Positions 9,553 to 18,126 of a stretch of 64,000 nucleotides of DNA are shown piece after piece. The first letter of the stretch is position 1; the number at the start of each line of letters is the position of its first letter. The position numbers and the translations under genes are program-made. Below the pieces are notes generated by a model. It did not search any database, was not told the origin of the DNA, and saw nothing but the letters and a program-made list of their open reading frames with translations. This stretch comes from Paenibacillus silviterrae (GTDB lineage Bacteria; Bacillota; Bacilli; Paenibacillales; NBRC-103111), in the NCBI RefSeq assembly GCF_030167925.1, contig NZ_JASKUT010000001.1, positions 3,162,001 to 3,226,000 on the forward strand, given 5' to 3'.

Positions 9553-9631
9553 GGTGGACACCTCATTGTTCTTTGCTAAGTTAATTATCTAACTTCACTT
9601 AACGATGTGTCCACTTTTTATTCTAGCTGCA

Positions 9632-9735
9632 GAAATCACCTTACTGTAGCAAATATGTGTTCATCTGCCACCGTAAGATGAAAAAATCACGTTACAGGGC
9701 ATCAGGAGCTTATATCGGTGCCGGTAATGCTCCAG
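9632..9735. repeat. ~115-bp tandem repeat, right part
   Basis: Continuation of the interrupted repeat array beyond the IS. 9632-9697 matches 8215-8280 closely, then diverges partly (GGTGCCGGTAATGCTCC at 9718-9734 matches the earlier CGGCCCGGTAATGCTCC). It ends before the outer inverted repeat at 9793. Confidence 0.7.
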
Positions 9736-9841
9736 AATTCGCAAGTAGATTTGCGCTGCCAAAGCTCATTTTGTGCGATTGAATTCAAGTCATTATGAAA
9801 TTGACTTCTATAGCAGCTTTGCCATCCCTTGACCGACACAA

Positions 9842-9887
9842 AATGAATAACAAGGAGCAGCGCTCAGGCTGCTCCTTGTTATTCATT
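9842..9887 (-). terminator. strong terminator of GH97/GH31 operon
   Basis: A perfect 20-bp stem (9842-9861 with 9868-9887, six-base loop). The GH31 stop codon lies inside the stem base. Read leftward it is followed by a T-rich stretch. Confidence 0.85.
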
Positions 9888-12236
9888 CCTCAGCCTGTAG
9901 CTTCGCCCCGGTTCGATGGCAAACCGAAGAGCGCCGGTTATGTCCGATACGCGGGGAGCCCTCGCCAGCGGAAGCCATTCCTTCTCTCCGTCGGCGGCCA
10001 AGTCCGCTGCGCATTCCACTACAAATCGAGCGGGTTCCCACTCCTTATGCCGCAGCTGCAGCACGGACACCTGTACCCCGTCGTTCCACACATGCCGGTA
10101 TTCCGTCCCCGCGGGAGCTACCGGATACACCTCCATCACCGCAGCACCGTCCTCCAGGCATACGGTTACTCCTGCGCCTCCGACAAACACAGGGATCGCT
10201 CCCTTCGGAATCGGGTGATTCCGCAGGAAGGTCGGTCCCTCGTACCGCTTGCCGGTTTCGTATTCGATCCAGCTGCCTTCCGGAAGGTACACATCCCTCG
10301 ATTCGGCGGTATCGAAATCGTTGCCGAACAGCGGCGCCGCCAGCAGCGAAGGACCCAGCAGCCACTCATACTGCCGCGTCGTTCGGTTGGCCAGCCCGTA
10401 AGTGGCCGGATCGTCCGGGTAGGCAAGCGGCAGCGGCGTCATGGCCGCCGGGAAGCCCGTCTCATAGGCCGTAATCACGGCGCTATAAATATAAGGCGCA
10501 TAGCGGTTGTGCCAGTCCGCCGCCTTTTTGACATGGGCCTCGTACTCCGGACGCTGCATCTCCCAAGGCTTCCTCCCCATCGACATCGCCGGGCATAACG
10601 CGTTGAACGTCGCATTGCGCACAAAGTAATCCTGATACGAGGGAAGCGTCGGATCCGTCTTTGGCGTCCCCCCGGTAATGTCGGGATACAAGTTCGACAC
10701 CCCGCTGGCCGCATAGTTCAGCAGATTGATCGGCACCCGGTCCTGATCGAAGTGGAAGCCTTCTCCTTTGCCGTAGTATGTGTCATTGATCCGCAGCACA
10801 TCTCCGGGGGCCGAATACGCAGTGCTCCGCACAATCGTCGGACAGCCCCGGTCCATGAAGGCCTCGTTCAGCGGATTCCAATTCCCGTCGCGATAATGCT
10901 TCGTGTACACCATCGCGTCTTCCTTATAGCCGTCCGCTTCCCACTTCTCGCAGCCCTCCAGAAACCACGACAGCGCCTCGGGATTCCGAGCATCCAGCAT
11001 GTACAGCGTGCCCCTTGGAAATTCCGCATTGGTAATACGGACCAGCCGGCCTTCGGCATCCTTCAGCAAATATCCTTTTTCCATCGCTTCATGAACATAA
11101 GGGCCGTTGTTAATCTCATGATGATAGCCGCCGTCCTCTGCCGGAGCCTTGAAATGGTTGCGAATGCCGATCAGCAGCTTCATCCCCCGCTCGGCAAAAA
11201 AACGCTTGATCCCCTCCGGGTCCGGATAACGCGGGTTCGGCAGCTCGTCCGTGCGATGCTCCTCCCGCTCGTCGTCCCAGATGCCGAAGCTGACCGTCGA
11301 ACCTTGCTCCGGCAGCTTTCGGTCCCCCTTCCAAAAGCCCGAGCCGATGACGCCCCACGCCAGCTCGTAGCCGCGCTCCGCATATTCGCTCAACGCTTGC
11401 TCCACTGCACTCTGGTACGAGTTCCAGCCCAACGAGCCGTAAGCCTCCCAGCCTACGCGGAACATCTCGTACTTGGGCTTCCGGTCGGGATATCCTTCCG
11501 CCTCCCGGGCATCACGGTAATCGGAATAGATGGTCTTCATATCCCCGATAAAATAATACAGCCCCGTCACGGAACGAACCCCCGCGGTACCGAGCAAATT
11601 GTGCTCTTCCGTTAAGGCGACCCGCTTCGAGCCCTCCTCGAACAGCACCTGGGCGAAGCCGTGCGCAGGGAAGACGCAGAAGGTGCTGATAAAGCGCATG
11701 TTCGTGCCCTGGTTCACCACATCGTTACGAACGAGCCCGAACACATCCGCCGTATCCCTTGCCGGCACATCCAGCTTCCCGCGCTCCGGGGCATCCTCGG
11801 TCGGCACCCGATCGACATGGGAGCCGAAATCCCCCATGCCGAACACCGGCCTCTGCGACGCCGTTCGCACCTCCACCGTGTAGCTGCCTGCCGCTTCAGG
11901 AATTACATTCATGCACACCGCGTGGGGGTCCAGTCGAAGCGCAACTGCAGCGCTCGTCCCCCGGCTCGTCGTAATGCGAAATTCGGCGGTGTTCGGGCCG
12001 GTGAGCCCCACATACCGGGTTTCCTCCGCATCCGCCGTGTCGCCTCCTCCCGCTTCCGACAGCCGAATGCCGGACACGGGATGTGCTCCCGCCGCCAGCC
12101 GACCGTCCTTGTGGCGGAACGAAAACCCAAAACCCTTCCGGCGAATCCGGACCGCATAGTCAGGCGCGGTGAGTACGATCTCTTCCGGGGATTCCACGAC
12201 ATCGACGGAAACGATTCCTTTGGCCTTCACATTCAT
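9879..12236 (-). CDS. glycoside hydrolase family 31
   Basis: Retaining alpha-glycosidase of the GH31 TIM-barrel type (alpha-glucosidase, alpha-xylosidase, alpha-galactosidase and relatives), 785 residues. An N-terminal beta-sandwich (about 1-240) precedes the barrel (about 255-620). The barrel has the family motifs EGIKRFFAERGMKLLIGI, DGYKEDAMVY with the likely nucleophile Asp440, and LRINDT with a likely acid/base Asp near 485. C-terminal beta domains carry LLGPSLLAAPLF and VYLPEGSWIEYETGKRYEG. No signal peptide is seen, so it probably acts inside the cell on imported oligosaccharides. The ATG overlaps the GH97 stop (ATGA), so translation is coupled. Linkage specificity is not predictable here; the setting favours alpha-galactosidic or alpha-glucosidic substrates. 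Confidence 0.92.
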   Translation of the reverse strand: MNVKAKGIVSVDVVESPEEIVLTAPDYAVRIRRKGFGFSFRHKDGRLAAGAHPVSGIRLSEAGGGDTADAEETRYVGLTGPNTAEFRITTSRGTSAAVALRLDPHAVCMNVIPEAAGSYTVEVRTASQRPVFGMGDFGSHVDRVPTEDAPERGKLDVPARDTADVFGLVRNDVVNQGTNMRFISTFCVFPAHGFAQVLFEEGSKRVALTEEHNLLGTAGVRSVTGLYYFIGDMKTIYSDYRDAREAEGYPDRKPKYEMFRVGWEAYGSLGWNSYQSAVEQALSEYAERGYELAWGVIGSGFWKGDRKLPEQGSTVSFGIWDDEREEHRTDELPNPRYPDPEGIKRFFAERGMKLLIGIRNHFKAPAEDGGYHHEINNGPYVHEAMEKGYLLKDAEGRLVRITNAEFPRGTLYMLDARNPEALSWFLEGCEKWEADGYKEDAMVYTKHYRDGNWNPLNEAFMDRGCPTIVRSTAYSAPGDVLRINDTYYGKGEGFHFDQDRVPINLLNYAASGVSNLYPDITGGTPKTDPTLPSYQDYFVRNATFNALCPAMSMGRKPWEMQRPEYEAHVKKAADWHNRYAPYIYSAVITAYETGFPAAMTPLPLAYPDDPATYGLANRTTRQYEWLLGPSLLAAPLFGNDFDTAESRDVYLPEGSWIEYETGKRYEGPTFLRNHPIPKGAIPVFVGGAGVTVCLEDGAAVMEVYPVAPAGTEYRHVWNDGVQVSVLQLRHKEWEPARFVVECAADLAADGEKEWLPLARAPRVSDITGALRFAIEPGRSYRLRNE

Positions 12237-14098
12237 GGGCTGACCTCATCCGCAGGCCGCAGCACCGCGACATAGCCCCCGTTAGGCGGCATTTGGATTT
12301 TGAGGCGGCGCGCCCCATTCTCCAGAGCCGATTCCTCACGCGCAAAGGCGGCAGGGCCTGCATCCGATAACATGACAGCCCGGTAGTTCTTATCCGCCGG
12401 CAGGAACGAGAACTCCTCCACTTCAAGCGTGACCGCTTCAGCGATACCGTTCAGCACCGCCACATACCAGACGTCGCCTTTTCTTCTTGCCATGGCGGCC
12501 AGCTCGCCGATCCGGCTCTCTTTCAGCACGACCGTCTCCTCCCAAACCGAAGGCAGCTCCTTAATCATATCCAGCGCCGGACGGCAAGACGGCTCCTGGA
12601 GCAAATACTCGGGATGCTCGGCGATGACCTGCAGCGGAGAAGTGAATAGAATCCCCGTCGCCAGCTGATGAGCGAAGGTCGTATCCCCCGGATTGGAGAA
12701 ACCGATCGGCGTATAATCCCCATGCCCCGTCAGGAACCGGGTGAACGGCAGCGCGGCATTGTGCCAGGCAGGGATCGGGCCTTCCTTCATCTTGTTCAGC
12801 TCCAGCCCACGGATGCCTTCCCGGCTGATCTCGTTTGGATACGTGCGGGATTCTCCCGTCGGCTTCGAAATGCCGTGAAAGTTGACCATCAGCCTGCGCT
12901 CCGCGGCAATCCGGAGGGCCGCCGTTTCGAAGGCAATGGAGACCAGATCCTCGCAGTCAATAAAATCAATCTTGAGCCCTACCGCGCCGGCTGCCTTCAC
13001 ATGATCCATGAATTCGCGCATAGCCCGGTACTGATCCGCGGGATCGTTCATCTCCTTCGACCGCTTCCAGACGAACACGCCGACCCCCTTCGCGGACGCG
13101 TAATCGGTCAACGCCTTCAGTGCGGCCCACTTGTCCTCCCACAGCTCCCAGCCTTCATCCACCGTAGTAAATTCATAGCCTAACGCTTCGGCATGATCGA
13201 TCATCGCCTTCTCTTCCTCGAAGCTGCCCGTCCCCCGGCTCCACCAGCGCCAGACGGAGCGTCCGGGACGAATGTAGTCCTGATCCGGGAACAGCGCAGG
13301 GTCCGGCTGCGGATTGAGGTTCGTGAGCAGGTCACTGTTCACCAGCCCGTTCAGGTCGGGGCTCAGCATGGTGACTCTCCAGGGCGTCACCACCTCCCCT
13401 GTTAGCTGAAAGCCGTCCGCCCCCTCGGTGAAATGGGCCTTCACGATGCCGTCGCCTACTGCCTCAAGACGCATGCCGCTGTAATTGTACAGCGCCGCTT
13501 CGCAGACAACAGCGTAGCCCCGCCCCTCCGGAAGCTCGACCACCAACGGGGTCCCCTGAACGGGTCCTTGGGAGGATACCGTATGCAGCACCTCCGCCCC
13601 GGTACGAATCCATTCTCCGGCATAGCTTTTGAGCTTCCAGCCGTTATTTCGTTCGAAGAACCACACGCCTGCCTGAGCAGGAAGCTTCCAAGAGGAGGCT
13701 TCCCCCTGAATCGTAACCGTACCCCGGTCCGGGAGGACGTAACGGATCGCAAAGCCGTCCTCGTACGCGCGCGCTTCGACCATATACTTGATGCCCGAGC
13801 CTTTATGGGTAACGGCTATCCGCATCTCGCGGCAGCGATTAACGGCCACCGTGTGCACTCCCCGGGCCGGATACGTCTCGTCTACCTCCAAATAAACAGG
13901 TGCTTCCGCCTCTACTCCGTCGCCGAGGTGGTGTCCGTCGACGAGGACCCCGAGGTCTGATAAGCCCACGACGGAGGTTCCCCTGAACTTCACCTCATAT
14001 TGAAGCTGCCCCTGTGCGTTGATGAGAAGGTCTCCGCTTACGGCTCCCTCCGGGCTTTGCAGCTGATAACGAGATAATGGAATCGATGGATTGATCAT
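12233..14098 (-). CDS. glycoside hydrolase family 97
   Basis: Alpha-glucosidase or alpha-galactosidase of family GH97, 621 residues. N-terminal beta-supersandwich to about 275, then a TIM barrel with the family signatures WRWWSRG, TTVDEGWELW, GLKIDFIDCED (Asp378), NFHGISKPTGESRTYPNEI and SREGIRGLE (Glu427, Glu433), and a C-terminal beta domain. In characterised retaining GH97 galactosidases the Asp of a KIDF-like motif is the nucleophile, so a retaining mechanism is plausible. No signal peptide is visible, so it is likely cytoplasmic. It lies 60 bases after the binding-protein gene, separated by a stem-loop, and is translationally coupled to GH31. GH97 is best known from Bacteroidetes, which makes this Gram-positive operon copy noteworthy. 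Confidence 0.92.
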   Translation of the reverse strand: MINPSIPLSRYQLQSPEGAVSGDLLINAQGQLQYEVKFRGTSVVGLSDLGVLVDGHHLGDGVEAEAPVYLEVDETYPARGVHTVAVNRCREMRIAVTHKGSGIKYMVEARAYEDGFAIRYVLPDRGTVTIQGEASSWKLPAQAGVWFFERNNGWKLKSYAGEWIRTGAEVLHTVSSQGPVQGTPLVVELPEGRGYAVVCEAALYNYSGMRLEAVGDGIVKAHFTEGADGFQLTGEVVTPWRVTMLSPDLNGLVNSDLLTNLNPQPDPALFPDQDYIRPGRSVWRWWSRGTGSFEEEKAMIDHAEALGYEFTTVDEGWELWEDKWAALKALTDYASAKGVGVFVWKRSKEMNDPADQYRAMREFMDHVKAAGAVGLKIDFIDCEDLVSIAFETAALRIAAERRLMVNFHGISKPTGESRTYPNEISREGIRGLELNKMKEGPIPAWHNAALPFTRFLTGHGDYTPIGFSNPGDTTFAHQLATGILFTSPLQVIAEHPEYLLQEPSCRPALDMIKELPSVWEETVVLKESRIGELAAMARRKGDVWYVAVLNGIAEAVTLEVEEFSFLPADKNYRAVMLSDAGPAAFAREESALENGARRLKIQMPPNGGYVAVLRPADEVSP

Positions 14099-14121
14099 TT
14101 GACATTCATCTCCTATGAAAA

Positions 14122-14151
14122 GTGGGTGAAGAAGGTCAGCTCTTCACCCAC
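14122..14151 (-). terminator. intercistronic stem-loop
   Basis: An 11-bp perfect stem (14122-14132 with 14141-14151), followed leftward by TTTT, between the binding-protein and GH97 genes. It may act as a partial terminator or 3'-end stabiliser, giving more binding protein than enzymes, as is common in such operons. Confidence 0.6.
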
Positions 14152-14158
14152 GGCTTAT

Positions 14159-15715
14159 TTACTTGCTGGTTTCCATTTTCTTAATATAATCGTTCATTTG
14201 CTTAACGAAATCCTCGCCTCCGGCCTTGTACCAGCCCGCCAGCAGCTCATCGAATTTGGATACCGGCTGCTCGTTCATGATGATCTTCATGACCGTCTGG
14301 CTCCACACCTTCTGATAATCCATGTAGTTCGGCTTCTTGGCCGCTTCAGGGACATAATCCAGATGCTTGGAATTGACTACCGAGGTGAAGGACAAATCCA
14401 TCCATGGTTTAATCAGATCGCGAATTTCTTTTTTCGTTCCGGCAGTAATGAAGAACTCGGGGTCATTATTGCGGCGCATCGAGTTGCGGCGAATCGGGCT
14501 CTTCGGGGCGTCCATGATCGGCGTGATTTCTCCGTTAACCTTGTTATAGTCCATGCCCTCGAAGCCTTCGACAACCGTTTTCCAAATATCATCCGCTAGC
14601 CACGCATCCAGCAGCTCGACCGCCTTTTGCGGATTTTTGCTCGCCTTGGTAATGCCCCAGAAGCCCCACAGCCCGGTTCCGTAACCGATACCGCTTACCT
14701 TGCCGTCCTCATTCTTCACGAACACATACGTCAGGTCCACGTTCGGGTTCAGCTTCCGCATTTCTTCCGTATGCCAGGTGTAGTGGCCTGCGAAGCCAGG
14801 GTATACGCCCGCGATGCCGCGCCAGAAGCGTTCTCTTGCCTTGACGCCGTCATTCGTCGCCGAATCCGGGTCAAGGAGCTTTTCCTTCTGCAGGTTGGCC
14901 GTGTAAGTAAGCGCCTTCTTAAATGCCGCGCCGGAAGGATCGTACGTTGCATCCATATACTCATATTTGCTGCCGGCCGGTGCCTTCTGCCATTGGAAGA
15001 GCCCGAACTGGCTGGTCAGGATCGGCTGCAGCACCTTGTTGCCGTCTACGAAGCCCGCGTAGCCGTAGGTATCGTTCTTGCCGTTTTTGTCCGGGTCATT
15101 CAGGGTGAATTTGCGCAGGATGTCCGTAAATTGATCGATGGTCACCTGGCTGTCGGCAGGAATGGTGATGCCCACGTTTGCGAGCCAGTCCTTGCGCACC
15201 CAGAAGGCGTCGTTACGCGTCACCGAGGTACGCGGAATCCCATAAATCTTGCCGTCCTGGTTGACCTTGAGCGCATCCCAGGAGGCTTGATACGAATATT
15301 TGGTCAGGTTCTTGGCCGAGCTCAGGTAGTCGTTGACCGGGATTACGATGCCGTCCTTCACCGCATTGATGAAAGCCTGCTCGCTTGTAGCCGGGAAAAA
15401 TACGATGTCCGGATAATCGCCGGAGGCCAGCATCAGCTGCAGACGCTCCTTGTATCCTGTCGTCGGCGGGATTTCGAATTCCAGCTTGGTGTTTGTTTTC
15501 TTCTCCAGCATCTCCACGAATTTCTTGTCCGTTTCGGACAGGTTGGCCTGCTCGTGGTTCGCCATCATCTTCAGCTTGACCGGCTCCTTGCTTGCGGACG
15601 CATTGCCATCCGCTGCCGGTGTTTTGGCCGGCTCCGTTCCTCCTCCGCATGCGGAAGTGAATAGCAAAGCCGCAGCGACCGATACGGTCCAGACCCCTCT
15701 GAACTTGTTTTTCAT
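14159..15715 (-). CDS. LplA-type sugar-binding lipoprotein
   Basis: Extracellular binding protein of the downstream-encoded LplB/LplC-type transporter, 518 residues. Signal peptide with lipobox (LFTSACGGG), then a low-complexity Ala/Lys/Thr linker and the binding-protein fold (LMLASGDYPDIVFFPATSEQAFINA, YGIPRTSVTRNDAFWVRKDWL). The frame is open 14 codons further upstream, but GGAGG lies seven bases before the ATG at 15715 (MKNKFRG), which also gives a normal signal peptide. It follows the two permease genes and precedes GH97 and GH31, so the imported oligosaccharide is presumably cut by those enzymes. No ATPase gene is present; this class uses a shared MsmX-type ATPase encoded elsewhere. Confidence 0.93.
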   Translation of the reverse strand: MKNKFRGVWTVSVAAALLFTSACGGGTEPAKTPAADGNASASKEPVKLKMMANHEQANLSETDKKFVEMLEKKTNTKLEFEIPPTTGYKERLQLMLASGDYPDIVFFPATSEQAFINAVKDGIVIPVNDYLSSAKNLTKYSYQASWDALKVNQDGKIYGIPRTSVTRNDAFWVRKDWLANVGITIPADSQVTIDQFTDILRKFTLNDPDKNGKNDTYGYAGFVDGNKVLQPILTSQFGLFQWQKAPAGSKYEYMDATYDPSGAAFKKALTYTANLQKEKLLDPDSATNDGVKARERFWRGIAGVYPGFAGHYTWHTEEMRKLNPNVDLTYVFVKNEDGKVSGIGYGTGLWGFWGITKASKNPQKAVELLDAWLADDIWKTVVEGFEGMDYNKVNGEITPIMDAPKSPIRRNSMRRNNDPEFFITAGTKKEIRDLIKPWMDLSFTSVVNSKHLDYVPEAAKKPNYMDYQKVWSQTVMKIIMNEQPVSKFDELLAGWYKAGGEDFVKQMNDYIKKMETSK

Positions 15716-15772
15716 TTTCATTCCTCCAATGATGTTAGGATGATATGGATAAAGCATCGGCCCCCTTACAGG

Positions 15773-16651
15773 TTACCCTTTCACGGAGCCGAGCATCAAG
15801 CCCTTGACGAAGTATTTTTGCAGGAACGGGTACACACACAGGATCGGCAGCATGACGATCATCAGCGTCGCATACTTCAGCGTCTCCGTCGGTACGGTGC
15901 CGGCCCCGAGCTCGGCGGCGTTGCCTCCGGTGGAAATTTCCATCATCTTGGAGCCCTCGATAATCTCCCGGAGGAAGAGCATCAGCGGCCACTTCTCCAC
16001 GCTTCGGATATACACGATGCCGTTGAAGAAATTGTTCCAGTACCCTACCGCGGCGAACAAGCCTAAGGTCGCTATGATCGGCATGGACAGCGGGAACACG
16101 ACGCGGAACAAAATGTACGGCTCCGAAGCTCCGTCGATGCGAGCCGCTTCCTCAAGTTCCTCGGGCAGGCTCTCCATGAAATTTTTCATCAGAATCAGGC
16201 TGAAGCCGGACAATAATGCCGGAAGAATCAGCGACGCCAGCGTATCCAGCAGCCCCAAAGAGCGCATCAGATAGAAGTTCGGAATGAGCCCTCCGTTGAA
16301 CAGCATCGTGAACACGATCAGCAGCATGAACAGTCTGCGGCCGCGCAGATGGGTTTTGGATAACGGGTAGGCCGTGATCAGATACAGAAAGACGCCGATG
16401 ATGACCCCAGATACGGTGACGATGATCGTGTTCAGATAGCTTTTCCAGAGAATCGGGTGACTTAAAATTTCCTCGTAGGCCCCCAGGGTGAAATCCTGCG
16501 GCCAGATCAGCATCGGATTCGCAACAAACGCCGTATAGGAGCTGAGCGAAACCGCTGCAACGTTAATGAACGGATACAGCATGCAAATACAGGCGAGTAC
16601 AATCAGCACGTAGTTAATCAAGTCGAACAGTTCGATCCGTTTCCATCTCAT
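15773..16651 (-). CDS. LplC/YtcP-type ABC permease
   Basis: Inner-membrane subunit of a complex-sugar ABC importer. About six transmembrane helices and the cytoplasmic EAA loop (EELEEAARIDGASEPYILF) that docks the ATPase; the C-terminus FLQKYFVKGLMLGSVKG is typical of the LplC branch. The frame can start at GTG 16660, but AGGTG lies six bases before ATG 16651 (MRWKRIEL), which is preferred. It is encoded directly after the LplB-type permease. Confidence 0.93.
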   Translation of the reverse strand: MRWKRIELFDLINYVLIVLACICMLYPFINVAAVSLSSYTAFVANPMLIWPQDFTLGAYEEILSHPILWKSYLNTIIVTVSGVIIGVFLYLITAYPLSKTHLRGRRLFMLLIVFTMLFNGGLIPNFYLMRSLGLLDTLASLILPALLSGFSLILMKNFMESLPEELEEAARIDGASEPYILFRVVFPLSMPIIATLGLFAAVGYWNNFFNGIVYIRSVEKWPLMLFLREIIEGSKMMEISTGGNAAELGAGTVPTETLKYATLMIVMLPILCVYPFLQKYFVKGLMLGSVKG

Positions 16652-16660
16652 GAGCTTCAC

Positions 16661-17617
16661 CTACCAGATTTGTTTGCCGAACAGACGGGAGAGGCGGTTC
16701 GCCCCTACGATCAGCACGAAGCCGACAGCCGCTTTGAACAGCCCTACCGCAGCAGCGAACGACATCCGGCCGTCAATTAAGCCGATTCGGTACGTATACG
16801 TTTCGAACACATCCGCCACATCGTACGTCATCGGACTGTAGAGGAGGAAGATTTGCTCGAAGCCGTTGTCGAGAATATTGCCCAGCTGGAGAATGAACAG
16901 CACGATAATCGTACCCGTGATGCCGGGAAGGGTAATGTGCCGAATTTGCTGGAAGCGGTTGGCGCCGTCCATTTTGGCCGATTCGTATAGCGTAGGATCA
17001 ATGCTGGTCATGGCCGCCAGGTAGATGATCGTACCCCAGCCGACGCCCTTCCACACCTCTGCGGTAACGATAATGCTTCGGAAAAACTCCGGCTTGAGCA
17101 GGAAGTTGATCGGCTCGCCCCCGAATTCCTTGATCACGTGGTTCACCCCTCCGGTGGAGGGGGACAGGAAGTTCATAATCATACCCGCGAGTACAACCCA
17201 TGAAATAAAATGCGGCAGGTACAGAATCGTCTGGGACACTCGCTTGAACAGCATGTGCCGGACCTCATTGAGCATCACCGCCAACAGGATGGGTGCCGGA
17301 AAGCCGAATAAAATTTGATACATACTGAGCACAAGCGAGTTGCGCAGCACCTTGTAAAACTCAGCCGATTGGAACAAATACTCGAAGTTCTCGAAGCCGA
17401 TCCACTCGCTGCCCCAGATGCCCCGCACGAGGCTGAAATCCTTGAAGGCAATGACAATGCCGAACATGGGGATATATTTGAAGACCAGGAGATACGTGAA
17501 TCCCGGGATCAAAAACAAATACAGCCATTTATTCTGCCTCATGTAGGTGAACAATGATTTGCGCTTGGGAACGGCTGCAGCCTGCTTTGCAGCCTTGGAG
17601 GAGGCCGTTATTTCCAT
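16661..17617 (-). CDS. LplB-type ABC permease
   Basis: First gene of the transporter operon. It has a charged N-terminus, about six transmembrane helices, the motif YIPMFGIVIAFKDFSLVRGIWGSEW typical of LplB/YtcN permeases (first part shown), and the EAA loop (YESAKMDGANRFQQIRHITLPG). ATG 17617 is preferred over GTG 17626 because AAAGGA lies at a usable distance only from the ATG. It pairs with the downstream LplC-type permease and the LplA-type binding protein. Confidence 0.93.
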   Translation of the reverse strand: MEITASSKAAKQAAAVPKRKSLFTYMRQNKWLYLFLIPGFTYLLVFKYIPMFGIVIAFKDFSLVRGIWGSEWIGFENFEYLFQSAEFYKVLRNSLVLSMYQILFGFPAPILLAVMLNEVRHMLFKRVSQTILYLPHFISWVVLAGMIMNFLSPSTGGVNHVIKEFGGEPINFLLKPEFFRSIIVTAEVWKGVGWGTIIYLAAMTSIDPTLYESAKMDGANRFQQIRHITLPGITGTIIVLFILQLGNILDNGFEQIFLLYSPMTYDVADVFETYTYRIGLIDGRMSFAAAVGLFKAAVGFVLIVGANRLSRLFGKQIW

Positions 17618-17691
17618 CGTTGTCACATCCTTTCTTATCTGCTGCTGGGGTAGGTCTCTTGTCGTACCTTTATTAAACCACGGCCACCGGG

Positions 17692-17724
17692 TGAAAAAAG
17701 TTCAGAATCTGGCGAAATGTTTCA
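17692..17724 (-). promoter_or_regulatory. candidate operator, copy 2
   Basis: About 75-105 bases upstream of the LplB start. Without gaps it matches the 33 bases at 27051-27083 at 22 positions by eye (GAAAA, ATCTG and GAAAT blocks in register). It may be the binding site of an AraC/YesN-type activator common to the two glycan operons. Confidence 0.35.
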
Positions 17725-17891
17725 CTATATCGTGGAGTTGCCGGGCCGGTTCGGGCCGATGGTCGCAGACACTGCGTGGGGTGGTAGGGAAGGTGCGGGT
17801 CCGTTGGCGGACGCCTATAGCGGCGTGCGATCAGGCAGGCTCGCTCACGGGTGGCTATCGTACGCACAAGCCCCTCTCCCGGAGGGCGGTT

Positions 17892-18074
17892 ACCTGCATT
17901 TCCTGCAGCTATTTCCAGGGAGATCGGGCTGAGAGGAGGGATTAGCTGCATTTCCTGCATGTATATCCGCCTACTTGTGGGTTTATGAGGGATATAGGCT
18001 GTTTTACCTGCATGTTTGCAGCTAAAGGCTGGGATCGCCACGGTCATCTTGCATTAGATGCAGGAATTGCAGGT
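17892..18074. repeat. CTGCA-rich dispersed repeats
   Basis: Four copies of a 20-base motif close to ACCTGCATTTCCTGCAGCTA: direct at 17892-17911, 17944-17963 and 18006-18024 (one base shorter), and inverted at 18055-18074. Each contains TGCA twice. They fill the otherwise gene-free stretch between the LplB promoter region and the terminator of the SGNH gene. Function unknown. Confidence 0.7.
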
Positions 18075-18112
18075 AAAAAAAAGCCCGAGGAGATGCGTGA
18101 AGCTCCTCAGGC
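18075..18112 (-). terminator. rho-independent terminator of GH110 operon
   Basis: Read leftward: 10-bp stem (18103-18112 with 18083-18092, one G-U pair), then eight T. It lies just beyond the stop of the SGNH hydrolase gene. Confidence 0.9.
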
Positions 18113-18126
18113 CCTTGCTATGCTGA

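Larger units (their letters stand above)
8331..9631 (-). mobile_element. IS3-family insertion sequence
   Basis: A 1301-bp element starting TG and ending CA. Its subterminal inverted repeats read AGTAGACACTCCGTTAAGTG (from 8348) on the left and AGTGGACACATCGTTAAGTG on the right (from 9615, read leftward). It is flanked by the 3-bp duplication GAA (8328-8330 and 9632-9634). The empty site can be read in the neighbouring repeat copy, where GTTATGAAATCACC is uninterrupted (8210-8223). It carries orfA and orfB of IS3-type transposase. The orfA copy appears frameshifted, so the element is probably immobile unless helped in trans. Confidence 0.92.
7864..9813. mobile_element. outer inverted-repeat element, decayed
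   Basis: CTATAAGTCAATTTCATAA at 7864-7882 is matched in inverted orientation by TTATGAAATTGACTTCTATAG at 9793-9813 (one 2-base gap). Between them lie short open-frame fragments with no recognised transposase, the ~115-bp repeat units and an inserted IS3-family element. Without the IS the unit would be about 650 bp, which fits a deleted IS or a MITE-like remnant. No clear target-site duplication was identified at the outer ends. Confidence 0.45.

Noticed and set aside
8150..9735. CRISPR-like array
   Set aside because: The units are ~115 bp, few and imperfect, without constant-length spacers or cas genes.
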